From the NCBI RefSeq assembly GCF_958298935.1, contig NC_084941.1:19938001-20002000 (forward strand): 64,000 nucleotides of DNA. Reading direction: 5' to 3'. Within the stretch, counting starts at the first letter, position 1. The number at the start of each line of letters is the position of its first letter. This DNA is from Phragmites australis (lineage: Eukaryota > Streptophyta > Magnoliopsida > Poales > Poaceae). Under the pieces are notes generated by a model, which saw only the letters and a program-made list of their open reading frames with translations, was not told the origin of the DNA and searched no databases. Both the position numbers and the translations under genes were made by a program. Positions 34,043 to 44,608 of this stretch are shown piece after piece.

Positions 34043-37000
34043 TTAAGCACAAAGCCTATAACTAAACTGCCAACCATATCGGGCATAGACTTCCATCATT
34101 GTGGTCTCCAACCACCGACAAGCATCCCTTATCCAAGGTCTTTCCTCCTCCTTCTGCAGCAAGGACCAAGAGCGGATCCAGAATGTACCCCTAAAAAGAA
34201 CCTGCATAGAAGTTTGAGAAGCTACCTTGTTAAAAACCTTGTCATTTCGACTAAGCCAAACAGCCCAGCATAAAACACTTGCTCCAACCAAAATGAGGTG
34301 TTTTAGTTTTTGACTTAAACCATTAAGCCAATTTCCAAAGAGACTGGAAACACTTGTAGGAGGTTTTAAGCCAAAAGAAATGAAAACCACTCACCAAATG
34401 AGTTTAGCAAATTGGCAATAAAAAAAAAGATGTTGTATACTCTCAACCGAGCTAAAAAACAACAATTGAGATTACCTTCCCATCTCCTTTTTGCCAAATT
34501 GTCTTTGGTTAGAATCTTTCCATTAAAAAGGAACCACAAGAACACTTTGATCTTTAGTGGAATTTTTAACTTCCAAATGTGAGAATTCACAGGTATCTCG
34601 CTAATCAATGCTTTATACATCGATCGGACCGTGAATCGTCCTTACTGATGTAAGGACCAATGAAACGTATCATGATTCTCATTAAGATGACCAAAAGCAA
34701 GTTTAAAGATCAAATCATTCCAGGCTGCTAGATAATCATCTACAAGCGTTCTACGAAAAGAGATATTCAGGGGTCTTGACCTAAAAACATTCGCCATAGT
34801 ATCATTTTTCCTACAAGCAATATGGTATAACGATGGGTACTGCTCCTTTAGAGAGGTTTGGCCTAACCAATTATCCTCCCAGAATCTTATCTGAGTGCCG
34901 TCTTGCAATCTGAAAGAGCCAAGCCTCAGGAAATCTTGTTTGACCGCCATAAGACCAATCCAAAACTGAGAATCCCCAGGCTTATGAACTACTTCTGCAA
35001 TCGTTTTGTTTCTCAGATATTTATTTCTTAAAAGATTCTGCCACAACCCATCTTCATTAATTAATTTAAAAAGCCACTTGCTATGCAGACATCTATTCTG
35101 CACCTCTAAGTTCAAGATTCCCAATCCTCCCTGACCCTTAGGTGTGCAAAGAATATTCCATTTCGCTAATCTATACTTCTTATGCCCATCATTTTGCCAG
35201 AAGAAACGCGATCGATAATAATCTAGTTTCTTTAGGACTTCTCTAGGCACTTCAAAAAAAGACAGCATAAACATAGCCAGGCTGCTTAAAACCGAGTTTA
35301 TAAGAATTAAACGACCCCCATAAGATAACAGCTTTCCTTTCCAGCAGCTCAATTTTCGTTGGATTCTCTCCTCTATTTCAATCCAATCTCTATTCAGAAG
35401 TCTCCTATGGTGCATAGGAATTCCTAGATATCTAAAAGGAAAAGATCCAGAATGGCATCCAAAAATCTGAGAATACGCAACTTCACAGTCTTTAGCTTTT
35501 TCATAACAAAATAATTCACTTTTGTGGAAATTTATCTTCAAGCCAGACAATTGCTCAAAAGCACAAAGCAAAAGTTTTATATTTTTGGCTTGATCTAAAT
35601 TATGATCCATAAAAATGATTGTATCGTCGTCATACTGTAAGATCGAGAGTCCATTTTCAACCAGGTTAGGAATGACTCCTGTGACTTGCCCCTCCTCTTT
35701 AGCCCGTTCAATGAGGATGACCAACATGTCCGCAACCACATTAAACAGAACTGGAGAAAGGGGATCACCTTGCCTTAAACCTTTATGGGTCTGAAAGAAA
35801 TGCCCTATATCATCATTGACTTTTATCCCTACACTCCCTCCACGAACAACCTTATCTATCCACTCACAACATTTAGGAGAAAAGCCCTTCATACGTAAGG
35901 TCTATTGTAAAAAAGACCATTTTACCTTGCTGTAAGCCTTCTCGAAATCTAGTTTAAAAATTACCCCATCTTGCTTCTTCTTATGCATCTTATGGATTGT
36001 TTCATGTAAGACCACCACACCTTCCATAATGTAATGACCAGGAATGAAGGCCGTTTGTGTTGATCTAATAACTTTTTGAGCCACTGAAGCAATTCTATTT
36101 GTCAATACTTTAGTGAAGATCTTGAAGCTAACATTTAGCAAACAAATAGGCCTATATTGCTGAATTGAATGGATTCCACTTTTTTTGGTAACAAAGTAAT
36201 AGTTCCGAAGTTTAAGCTAAAAAGAGACAAATCTCCGGAGTGAAGCTAAAAAAAAGCGCCATTAAGTCTCCCTTAATGGTTTCCCAAAAAGTTTGATAAA
36301 ATTCTGCTGGAAATCCATCAGGGCCAGGCGCTTTATTCAGCTCCATCTTGAAAATAGCTTCTTTTACTTCTTTTTCGTCGAACGGTGAGGATAACAAGTT
36401 ATTTTCAAGAACTGAAATTTGAGGGATATCATCTCGGCGTGTTTCGTCCATCAAGTAATATTAAGTAATATATTTCTTTAGGTTCTCTGTACCCTCTATT
36501 ACCCCCTCTTCTTGTTCCAGTTTGAAAATTCTAGTTTTCCTATGCCGACCATTAGCTACCAAATGAAAGAATTTAGTATTATCATCCCCTTGGAGCAATT
36601 TGGATGTTTTAGCTCGCTGAAACAACTTAAACTCTTCCTCCCTCAACAACTGTGCTAATCTTTCTTTCAGCTAATTTTTAAGATCCAACTCCTGTGGTTG
36701 CAATGGTGCACTTTCTGCTTTCTTGTCCAAGACATCAATCTTGTTAAGAAGCTCTGTCTTCTCCTTTCTATATGCACCTAAGTAGTTCTTAGCCCATCCT
36801 CTCAAGAACTGTCTCAACCTTCTAATCTTAGCCTGCCACCGCTCTAAAGGTGTAATCCCTTTATTTTCCTGTATCCACACCGCTGCTACCATATCAGTGA
36901 AACCTTCTATAGCTAACCAGCTTAATTTAAACTTGAACAACGGCTGATTGGTGCTAATAGTTGGTTCACCTGTGTTCAGAAGAAGTGGTGTATGATCAGA

Positions 37001-37666
37001 GATTTCCCTAGTAAGAGCTTGCACCGTTGTCAACAGGTACTTCTGCTCCCAATCTGTACTAGTTAAAACGCGATCTAGCTTCTCGAAAGTGGGAATATCT
37101 CTATTATTTGACCACGTAAATTTCTAACCAGATAGATCAAATTCCCTCAAGTCCAGACTATTAATTATGGCATTGAACAAGAAAGGAAATCTATCATCAA
37201 ACTTGTCATTACTCTTTTCAGAAGGGTCTCTTATAATATTAAAATCCCCACCCACTAGCATCGGCAGCTTATCAATACTGCAAGAGTGCACTAGCTTAGT
37301 CAAAAAGGTCTCCTGGTATTCTGGTTGAGCTGCACCATAAACAGCCACCATAACCCAACGAAAACCATCAACTTTGTTTTGTACAGTAAACTTCATGAAA
37401 AAGTCCCCAAAAGATATAGCTCCAATATAAAAAATTTCTAGATTTATTCCTAAAAGAATACCTCCTGATCTACCCCGAGGCTCTGTCCAATGCCAAAAAA
37501 ATTCTCTTCCCCCACAAAAAGCATCAAGACAATCGTCTGAAAAATGCTTTCTGTTGGTTTCAAGAATTACAATGAAATCCATACGCTCCTCTCTAGAGGT
37601 ATCTCTCAGAAATCTATATTTTGCCAGGTCTCTAAGATCTCTACTGTTCCAGAAAATACCTTTCAT
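34043..37666 (-). pseudogene. LINE ORF2: endonuclease, reverse transcriptase, zf-RVT (broken)
   Basis: It starts MKGIFWNSRDLRD at 37666. The apurinic-type endonuclease has ILETNRK, GGDFNIIRDPSEKSN and, after a stop near 37123, SDHTPLLL. Reverse transcriptase follows with NKAPGPDGFPAEFY, a frameshift near 36200, FKIFTKVLTNRI, FKLDFEKAY, GLRQGDPLSPVLFN and the catalytic motif QYDDDTIIF, where plant LINEs usually have YADD or FADD. After LINSVLSSL and the RFWEDNWLG segment comes the zf-RVT region (WKLKIPLKIKVFLWF), a shift near 34390 and a C-terminal tail ending YRLCA. Stops at about 37123, 36670, 36460, 35900 and 34640 and two frameshifts make it inactive. Confidence 0.9.
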
Positions 37667-40600
37667 TAAGACCTAAAAAGTTTTTTGGTAGCCCTTTTCC
37701 TTAGTGACTTTTTCCCTTTCAAAGACTTACTAGTCTTCTTTCTAGGGACGTCACCAGAATCACTACATGACTGATCCACCTGCTCATCCATAACCTCTTC
37801 CGTTAGACCACCACAAAGATGACCAAGAAGCAAATTATAGAAGTCACGATCTTCCTCATCTAAGACTTCATCTTCTACATTTATGCTTAACTTGTCAAGT
37901 TTCTGAGGAGTAGAAATTAACCTAGAACTCTCAACCCCCTTAATAAGTGCAACTGATTCATCAATATTGTGCCCCATGAACACCCCAATACTTTGAATAT
38001 TATCAGCTATTCGTTTATCAGAGAAAGAAAGAATGGAATTGTATTTCTTACCCTCATCAAGCTCCAAGTTTCGTTTAGCAACCAAACGGGAAGCCCATTG
38101 CACCGAATCATCATCTGAAGTTCCGGCCCTCTGCTTGCTGCGTTTGAGCGGCGAAGACTTCGGGCTCACCGGAGCCGAAGAAGCCTTGGACCTCCTATAG
38201 ATCACCATGCCTGACTCACCTGCTGAGGCACGACCTCCCAGTCGTCCAACAAGCAAGCCTAGCCCTTTAATACGTGCCTACGGGTGAAACACCTTGTCGG
38301 CAGCAACATCAGCCCCGTCCAGATCCATGCTGGCACAAGGCGACACCTGCCTAGCCGAGCCTGGCACCACCCGGTTAGCACCTGCAGTACTGCTCCCGTG
38401 CAAAGGCACCAATGCCCCAGCACCTGTGCTCGGCAAAAGTGAGAAAACACCCGGGCTCCTCTCCTCCTTGGCTGAAGGCTCAACACATGGAGCACAGAAC
38501 TGCTCCAAATTTTGTTCCAGCCGATCTGCATGAGAATTGATCTGCAAAACAGAGTTAGAGTCGGTGCCAATCCCCGCCGCCTGCATATCCAGCTCTCCAA
38601 ACTCCACATCTGACACATTCTCGACAAGCCTCTCCTAGTCCCCTCCCTCCGCCAAAACCTTATCAGCACACTCGCACAAAATTTTGTCCATTGCAACATC
38701 CAAGATTTCATCTAATTTTTGTTGCATCAGCAACTACATATCATTAGCTGGTGCAAGCTGATTCATCTTGTTGCCATCCATAGCCGAAACATCTTCTCGA
38801 GTCTCCAAATTAGCCTCACCACCCAACACATTTTTTCCTTTTTGCAAAACTCTATCAGGATTGTCTCTCTTAGATACATCGTCAGCCGCATCATCCTCTC
38901 TATCATTACCATCAAGATAAGTGTCCATAACAGTTGGCCCCATTTGTTCTTTGTCACTTTCCACTTCAAATAACAGCTCAAAAAAAGGGTCCCCGATAAC
39001 AACATCTATTTGATTTGGAATGAGTGTCGGGTTCAAAACTGCCACTAAGAATCTTCCAAAGCTGTTTTTATTAGTGGTTACCATGTCTACCTTTTGAGTG
39101 GCTCCAAACATAGTGTCTATGGCCCAAATAATTTGGAAAGTACACAACTCCTTTGATAAACCATTAATCCGCAGCCAAACCTTGGGTAGAACAGTCCCTG
39201 CTTGAACCGCAGCATACTCATCAAATTTCAACTGGACCCCTAACTCCTTCAACTCCGCTCCTCCATATGCCATGGTCCTCTGAAGCTCTGTCTTTGAAGG
39301 GAAAGGAACCACAAAAGAATTATCATCTTGATCTTGAACTTCCCAATTCCATTTTCCAGGCACCAACAACTGAAGTTGTGATAAGCTGCTCCAAGAATCC
39401 TCCCCCCAAGCACCTTGACCAAAGTTGTCTTGTGATCATTTTTGACATCTGGGATAGGAGCATGCGGGATGTAATAAAAACCAAGTCCTTCGGCTGCATA
39501 CCCCACAGATTGAGTGATCATGCGGGGTTCTTTAAGGACAGGACATCTTTGAGCAACATGGTCATCACCTTCGCAAATATCACAGATCAGAACAGTTGAA
39601 CACTGACTAGATTGATGACCCTTAGTGCAGCACTTGAAACAATAAATTTTCTTTGACTTTCCCGTCGGCACTGAACAGCCTGCTTCTGTAACCACACCTA
39701 TTGCACTGTCCAAGACATTGGAATTAAATCGCAAAGGCATCTGCAATTTTCCACCCAGATCATTTTGCCCAGGAGCAGCACCCGCGGCATAACCTTGGTG
39801 AAGCGCTGCAGCAGCAAACTGAGCTGTCTGCCCTCCGAATGGACCTTCATTTGCAGACTGAACAACTGCAACAAACGTCGCCCTGGACAACGGATCAGAA
39901 GATGGTTGCTTGCCCTCATCTTTCGAAGCAGACTGTTGTGGCACCACGGGAGCTGCATTGGCATGAAGAGACTCAGGCTGATTGCTACCCATGCCTCCCA
40001 CCATGGACACATTGCCCGTCTGTGTTGGCTGAGCCCCACCAGAGGCCGGAGCGATAGCAGCAGCAGCAGAGCTCGGCACAGATGGATGCGCCACCCCCAC
40101 CCCTTGATGCAGAGCAAGAGATTCACTCGGGGTAGGCACCGCCAGAGAAGCCTGTGCCCTAGGATGTTGCTGAAGAAAAGGTGCACCAGGTTGGGGGTAT
40201 TGTGATCCTCGTCCACGGCCAAGGCCCCGGCCATGTGGATGGCGACCTCCAGCGCCACGGCGAGGTGCGAAGCCCCGACGGCCGCGACTTCGGAACACGC
40301 CACGGTGAGCATAACCTCCATAACTTGGATGAAAACCAGGCCCGCCAAAATGATTCCATCCGCCGCCAGCACCACCATAACCTGCACCGTCTCCTCCCCC
40401 GTATCCGTCGCTGTATCCATAGCCATAATCATCGTAGCCTCCCTGGTTGAAGCCTCCTTGGTTGAAACCAAAACGTTGATGACTGAAATTCCTGTGGTCA
40501 CCACGTCCGCCGCCATGGCGCCCACCAAAGCCGCCTCTATCGCCACCGTTGCCACTAGACCCGGCAAGATTTCCTCCCGACGCCATGCCGAACTGGACTA

Positions 40601-41577
40601 TCTCCACAAACTTTGGTGGTTGAGTCGCGGCACACGCCCCGGGCTGACTTAGGAGCGCAATTCGCCGTGAAGTCGCCTTATCCCTGTAAGCCCTAGGCAA
40701 GACGCCCTTACGAGCGAACAAACGACCCAGAGCTGCAAAACAACCAAAATACACAGGCTTGGGCCCATTGTCAACCAACACGACAGGTGTGGGACCGGAC
40801 GTGATGATCGCCAGTGATTTAGGATCTAGAGTACCAGTTGAATTTGAAATTTGAACAGCTTCGTGCTCCTCCAGTTCCGCCGTTGTAGGTCTGACGTCAT
40901 CATGAACATGCTTCAAGTCCCTCAAGCGAACAGCCTTGGATGAGCGACGATCTTTGACGGCCACATCGCCGATCGTGATCGGCGCTGGGAGCCTAGCACG
41001 CGGCAGCGGACCATGGCGAGTCCAACGACGTACTACTGCGGAACCGATTTTTCCAGCCAGAGAATCCGCAGGTAGGGTGGTCACCGGAGCTCTCACAGAA
41101 GGGCTTTCCAACTCCGCTTCAACTTGCAAAACCTCTTTCACCGTAAATCCCTCATCCACCACCAATCGGAGATTCGGAGTAAACTCGACGGAGAGATAGA
41201 TGTCGGTTCCTCTTCGAAATCTGATATCGCCTCGTCGCAATAGGCCAAAACTGTGACCCTGATCCAGCAGGACGAAGGTCATGCGAAGGATCGGCGTAGA
41301 TTCTAGCTACGCGATGAATTGCCACCAGCGTCCACCCGTCATCTTCCTCCAGAACACCGGTGGGCAGGGAAGCAGTAGATTTCCCTGATGGCTGCTCGGC
41401 CATCGGTGATTTGGACGGTCTCGCCGCCACAAAGTCGAGCATCTTCTGCAACTTCCGAGACACCCGCGCTCTCCTCGCTTCATCTTCCACAACAGCATCA
41501 GCAGCCACTGCCTCCGGCAACTTAGCAGCTTGGTGCTGGGCAACCGGAGCCAAGGTGAGCCACCGCCGCCCTCTCAT
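37666..41577 (-). pseudogene. LINE ORF1: RGG-rich, DUF4283-like, two CCHC zinc knuckles
   Basis: The conventional start is probably MASGGNLAGSSG at 40586, since the second LINE has a related start near 63155. An open stretch further upstream to 41577 shows protein-like sequence but shifts frame near 41200. In order: a Gly/Arg/Tyr-rich segment (GGFGGRHGGGRGD and repeats of GGFNQGG), a Pro/Gln/Ala-rich linker, two CX2CX4HX4C knuckles (YCFKCCTKGHQSSQC and CDICEGDDHVAQRC, about 39540-39640), a frameshift near 39370, and a DUF4283-like fold (WLRINGLSKEL, GATQKVDMVTT). Acidic and lysine-rich tails end at 37666. Stops lie near 38730 and 38260. ORF1 proteins of LINEs bind the element RNA and form the transport particle. 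Confidence 0.85.
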
Positions 41578-41656
41578 CCAAGATGAGTCCTCATGAGATG
41601 ATGACTACAGTAAATGAAACCTGAACACAACTACAGCAGATCACCGACGATGCCCA

Positions 41657-41935
41657 CACTACCGGAGACGGCGTCTTTGCCGAGTGTCCCATACTTTGCC
41701 GAGTGCTTTTTATCGGACACTCGGCAAAGAGGGTCTTTGCCGAGTTCCAGAGGTAAAGCACTCGGCAAACATCTGGCACTCGGCAAAGACCCTCTTTGCC
41801 GAGTGCCAGAAATATGACACTCGGCAAAGGAGTATCTTTGCCGAGTGCCAGAGAGCAAGCGCTCGGCAAATATCTGGCACTCGGCAAAGAGGGTCTTTGC
41901 CGAGTGTAATTTTTTAACACTCGGCAAACCCTAAT
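41657..41935. repeat. Left subterminal array of CACTA A
   Basis: About 13 copies of TTTGCCGAGTG or its complement in some 280 bp, mostly as facing pairs separated by 8-15 bp. By analogy with En/Spm these would be binding sites for the TnpA-like product; this is an inference. Confidence 0.85.
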
Positions 41936-42909
41936 TTTTCCCCCCTTTTGGCCTCCAAATTTTTTTTACAGTCCTCATACAGTACCTGGTACTCCATGTT
42001 CCAATGTGGAACATTTCTCGGACTTTTTCTATATTTCTTTAATTCATTTCAATTAATTGAATTTTCTTGGATAATTCAAATTATAACTGCTAGTCATTCG
42101 AATAATGAAAAAAAATGAATGGAAAAATGATATTCATGTTATTTAGTATATTGTGAGACCGTATCCAGGAACATACCACCAATTTCGAATATCAAGGTCA
42201 CGAAACATGACCACGAACTTGCGATCGAGTTGTTTTTAAATTGTATAAAAAGCAAACAAAGTCCGAAAATCTTGAAACTTGTCAGATATCATGATATCAT
42301 ATGTGGAGGCTGTCATAAAAATTTGAGAAGGTTTTAAGCAAGTTATCACGTACGATGCTTGCAAACCGAAGAATCTCAGCAAGGTTTTAAGCAACTTCTT
42401 CGGAGATTCTTCGGTTTGCAAGCATCGTACGTGATAACTTGCTTAAAATCTTCTCAAATTTTTATGACAGCCTCCACATATGATATCATGATATCTTGAC
42501 AAGTTTCAAGATTTTCGGACTTTGTTTGCTTTTTATACAATTTAAAAACAACTCGATCGCAAGTTCGTGGTCATGTTTCGTGACCTTGATATTCGAAATT
42601 GGTTGTCTGTTCCTGGATACGGCCCCACATTATACTAAATAACATGAATATCATTTTTCCATTCATTTTTTTTCATTATTCGAATGACTAGCAGTTATAA
42701 TTTGAATTATCCAAGAAAATTCAATTAATTGAAATGAATTAAAGAAATATAGAAAAAATCCGAGAAATGTGCCACATTGGAACATGGAGTACCAGATACT
42801 GTATGAGGACTGTAGAAAAAATTTGGAGGTCAAAAGGGGGGAAAAAAATTAGGGTTTGCCGAGTGTTAAAAAATTACACTCGGCAAAGACCCTCTTTGCC
42901 GAGTGCCAG
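41874..42909. repeat. Long near-perfect palindrome in CACTA A
   Basis: Arms of about 504 bp (41874-42377) and 507 bp (42403-42909) are reverse complements with few mismatches by eye, separated by about 25 nt. The innermost pair is GCAAACCGAAGAATCTC / GAGATTCTTCGGTTTGC and the outermost pair includes TCTGGCACTCGGCAAAGAG / CTCTTTGCCGAGTGCCAGA. It is non-coding. Transcription would give a long hairpin. Confidence 0.93.
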
Positions 42910-43145
42910 AAGTCTGGCACTCGGCAAAGAGGGACTTTGCTGAGTGCCGGAAGTCTGGCACTCGGCAAAGCGTGTCTTTGCCGAGTGCCATACTTCTGGC
43001 ACTCGGCAAAGACCCTGAATTTTTTTTAAAAAAAATCCCGGTTTTCTTTGCCGAGTGCCAGATCGGGGGCACTCGGCAAAGAATTTGCACATGTTTTTAA
43101 AAAACCCCTCTTTGCCGAGTGCCAGATCGGGGGCACTCGGCAAAG
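42855..43145. repeat. Second TTTGCCGAGTG array of CACTA A
   Basis: About 12 alternating copies on the inner side of the palindrome, spaced regularly and often flanked by CCAGAxxTCTGG. Confidence 0.85.
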
Positions 43146-43180
43146 CAGGGATTTAAGTACCCGGCCCAGCCGGCCCGCAC

Positions 43181-43500
43181 ACACGCACGCACGCACGCAC
43201 GCGCACCCGCCGCCGCCGCCGCCCGCGCCCGCTCCCGCGCCCGCCGCCGCCGGCCCCTGCCGCCGCGCCCGCCAGCGCGCCCGCGCCGCCCGCACCCGCC
43301 GCCGCCGGCCCCTGCCGCCGCGCCCGCCAGCGCGCCAGCGCCGCCCGCGCCCGCCGCCGCCGGCCCCTGCGCCGCCGCCGCCGGCCCCTGCGCCCGCAGC
43401 CGCCGTCCCCTGCGCCGCCGGCCCCCGCGTCGCCCGCGCCCGCCGCCGCCGGCCCCTGCGCCCGCGCCAGCGCCGCCGCGCCCGCCGCCACGCGCCGCCG
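43181..43500. repeat. CpG-rich minisatellite in CACTA A
   Basis: It begins with CACG repeats, then continues with degenerate copies of a unit like CCGCCGCCGGCCCCTGCGCC. It is almost only C and G on the plus strand. Long open frames on both strands here come from composition. Confidence 0.9.
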
Positions 43501-43502
43501 GT

Positions 43503-43736
43503 GGAGGAGGAGAAAGAGAGGAGGAGGAGGAGAGGAGGAAGAAGGAGGAAGGGAAGGAGAGGAGGAAGAAGGAGGAAGAAGAAGGAGGAAAGAGAGGAGG
43601 AGGAGGAGAGGAGGAAGAAGGAGGAAGGGAAGGAGAGGAGGAAGAAGGAGGGAGAGAAGGAGGAGGAGGAAGAAGGAGGAAGAGAAGAAGGAGGAGGAAG
43701 AAGGAGGAAGGAGGAAGAAGAAGGAGGAGGAGGAGG
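43503..43736. repeat. 234-nt uninterrupted purine tract
   Basis: Every base from 43503 to 43736 on the plus strand is A or G, built from GGAGGAAGAAGGAGG-type units. It lies about 870 bp upstream of the transposase ATG and directly follows the CpG-rich block. Confidence 0.95.
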
Positions 43737-44608
43737 CGCTCCGGTCGTCGTTGTCACGTTCCCGACGTTTCCGTATCACTAGGTATGCCATACCGTCGTC
43801 GTCGTAGTATTACTAATGGTTGCGGTAGTAGTAGTGGTAAAGTAGTTGTGGTGGTAGTCAAAGTAGTCGTAGGAGTGGTTGTGATATTGTTATATATATG
43901 CGGTTGGATATAATCTTGTGGATGTCGGCCATCGTGCCGTTCATATATATGTGCATGTCGGCTATCGTGCCGTTGGTTTTGTTGCAGGTTTTGGAAACCT
44001 CACCGTGCAGGGGAGGTGCTGCCGAAATTTTGTATTAACAGTTTTATATTTCTTTTTTGGCAGAGAAGAGCCAGTCGGAGCGGCGCCGGAGTACCTCGGC
44101 GACCCCGATCGCCTTCCTTGGCGCTGCGAGACTGCCTGCACCACGTCGCCTGACTCCACCGCCACCCTAGGTATAACCCCTCTTTCCGTATCATGTTGTA
44201 GATCACGTAACCTAGTTAGGCGTCTCCCGTTCGAAAGAGATACGGTTGGAAATATGCAGATATTTGCATATCTAAAACCGTATCTGTTTCGAATTGTCCA
44301 CGTTTTTTGGACAGCACGCGGATGCGTAGGTGGGGTTAGTTTTCATGATCTGCTCCGATCGGAGACAGAGTTTCGGCATCATCTCCCTGTTGTTCTCCGG
44401 ATACACACTCTCCCTAGCAGGACGTGTATTTGGAGAACAGCGGGGAGGTGCTGCCGAAATTCTGTCTCGAATAGGAGTAGAGAATGGAAACTAACCTCAT
44501 CTACGGATCCTCGTGTGGGATTAGGACCTAACCTCACCTATAAGATAGTAGGAACGTCGTGTAGATGCAATTGATGTTTATATTACTCGCCGCTATATAT
44601 GTTAGAGG
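43737..44608 (+). promoter_or_regulatory. Presumed transposase promoter and 5' leader of CACTA A
   Basis: About 870 bp between the purine tract and the ATG at 44609. It contains GTAGTxGT-type trinucleotide runs near 43800-43870, a TTATATATATG stretch near 43890 and, near 44060-44170, a coding-like CG-rich block followed by AGGTATAACC, which could be a leader exon with its donor site. A pair of CGGxGAGGTGCTGCCGAAATTxTGT phrases at about 44010-44035 and 44440-44465 is directly repeated. The exact start site is not visible. Confidence 0.4.

Larger units (their letters stand above)
33900..41625 (-). mobile_element. Nearly full-length L1-type LINE, inactive
   Basis: About 7.7 kb in minus orientation with ORF1 (zinc-knuckle protein) followed by ORF2 (endonuclease, reverse transcriptase, zf-RVT). 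ORF1 stop and ORF2 start overlap as TAATG at 37668-37664. The 3' UTR (34042-33900) ends GTGCAGAGGCTGG...CATCTAAAAA, a wording I know from grass LINE tails; there is no long poly(A). Stops and frameshifts occur in both ORFs. The 5' end lies close to CACTA element A at 41657 and could continue on its far side. No target-site duplication was found. Confidence 0.9.

Noticed and set aside
39698..40567. 289-codon frame within LINE ORF1
   Set aside because: It is the same strand in a second frame over the Gly-rich part; the 677-codon frame carries the zinc knuckles.
41657..43145. Regularly spaced short repeats that superficially resemble a CRISPR array
   Set aside because: The words alternate in orientation, the spacers are short and similar, and the array sits at the end of a CACTA transposon in a plant genome.
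43026..43913. Four overlapping open frames of 210-260 codons on both strands
   Set aside because: They are caused by the CpG minisatellite and the pure-purine tract, which exclude stop codons; no protein-like sequence.
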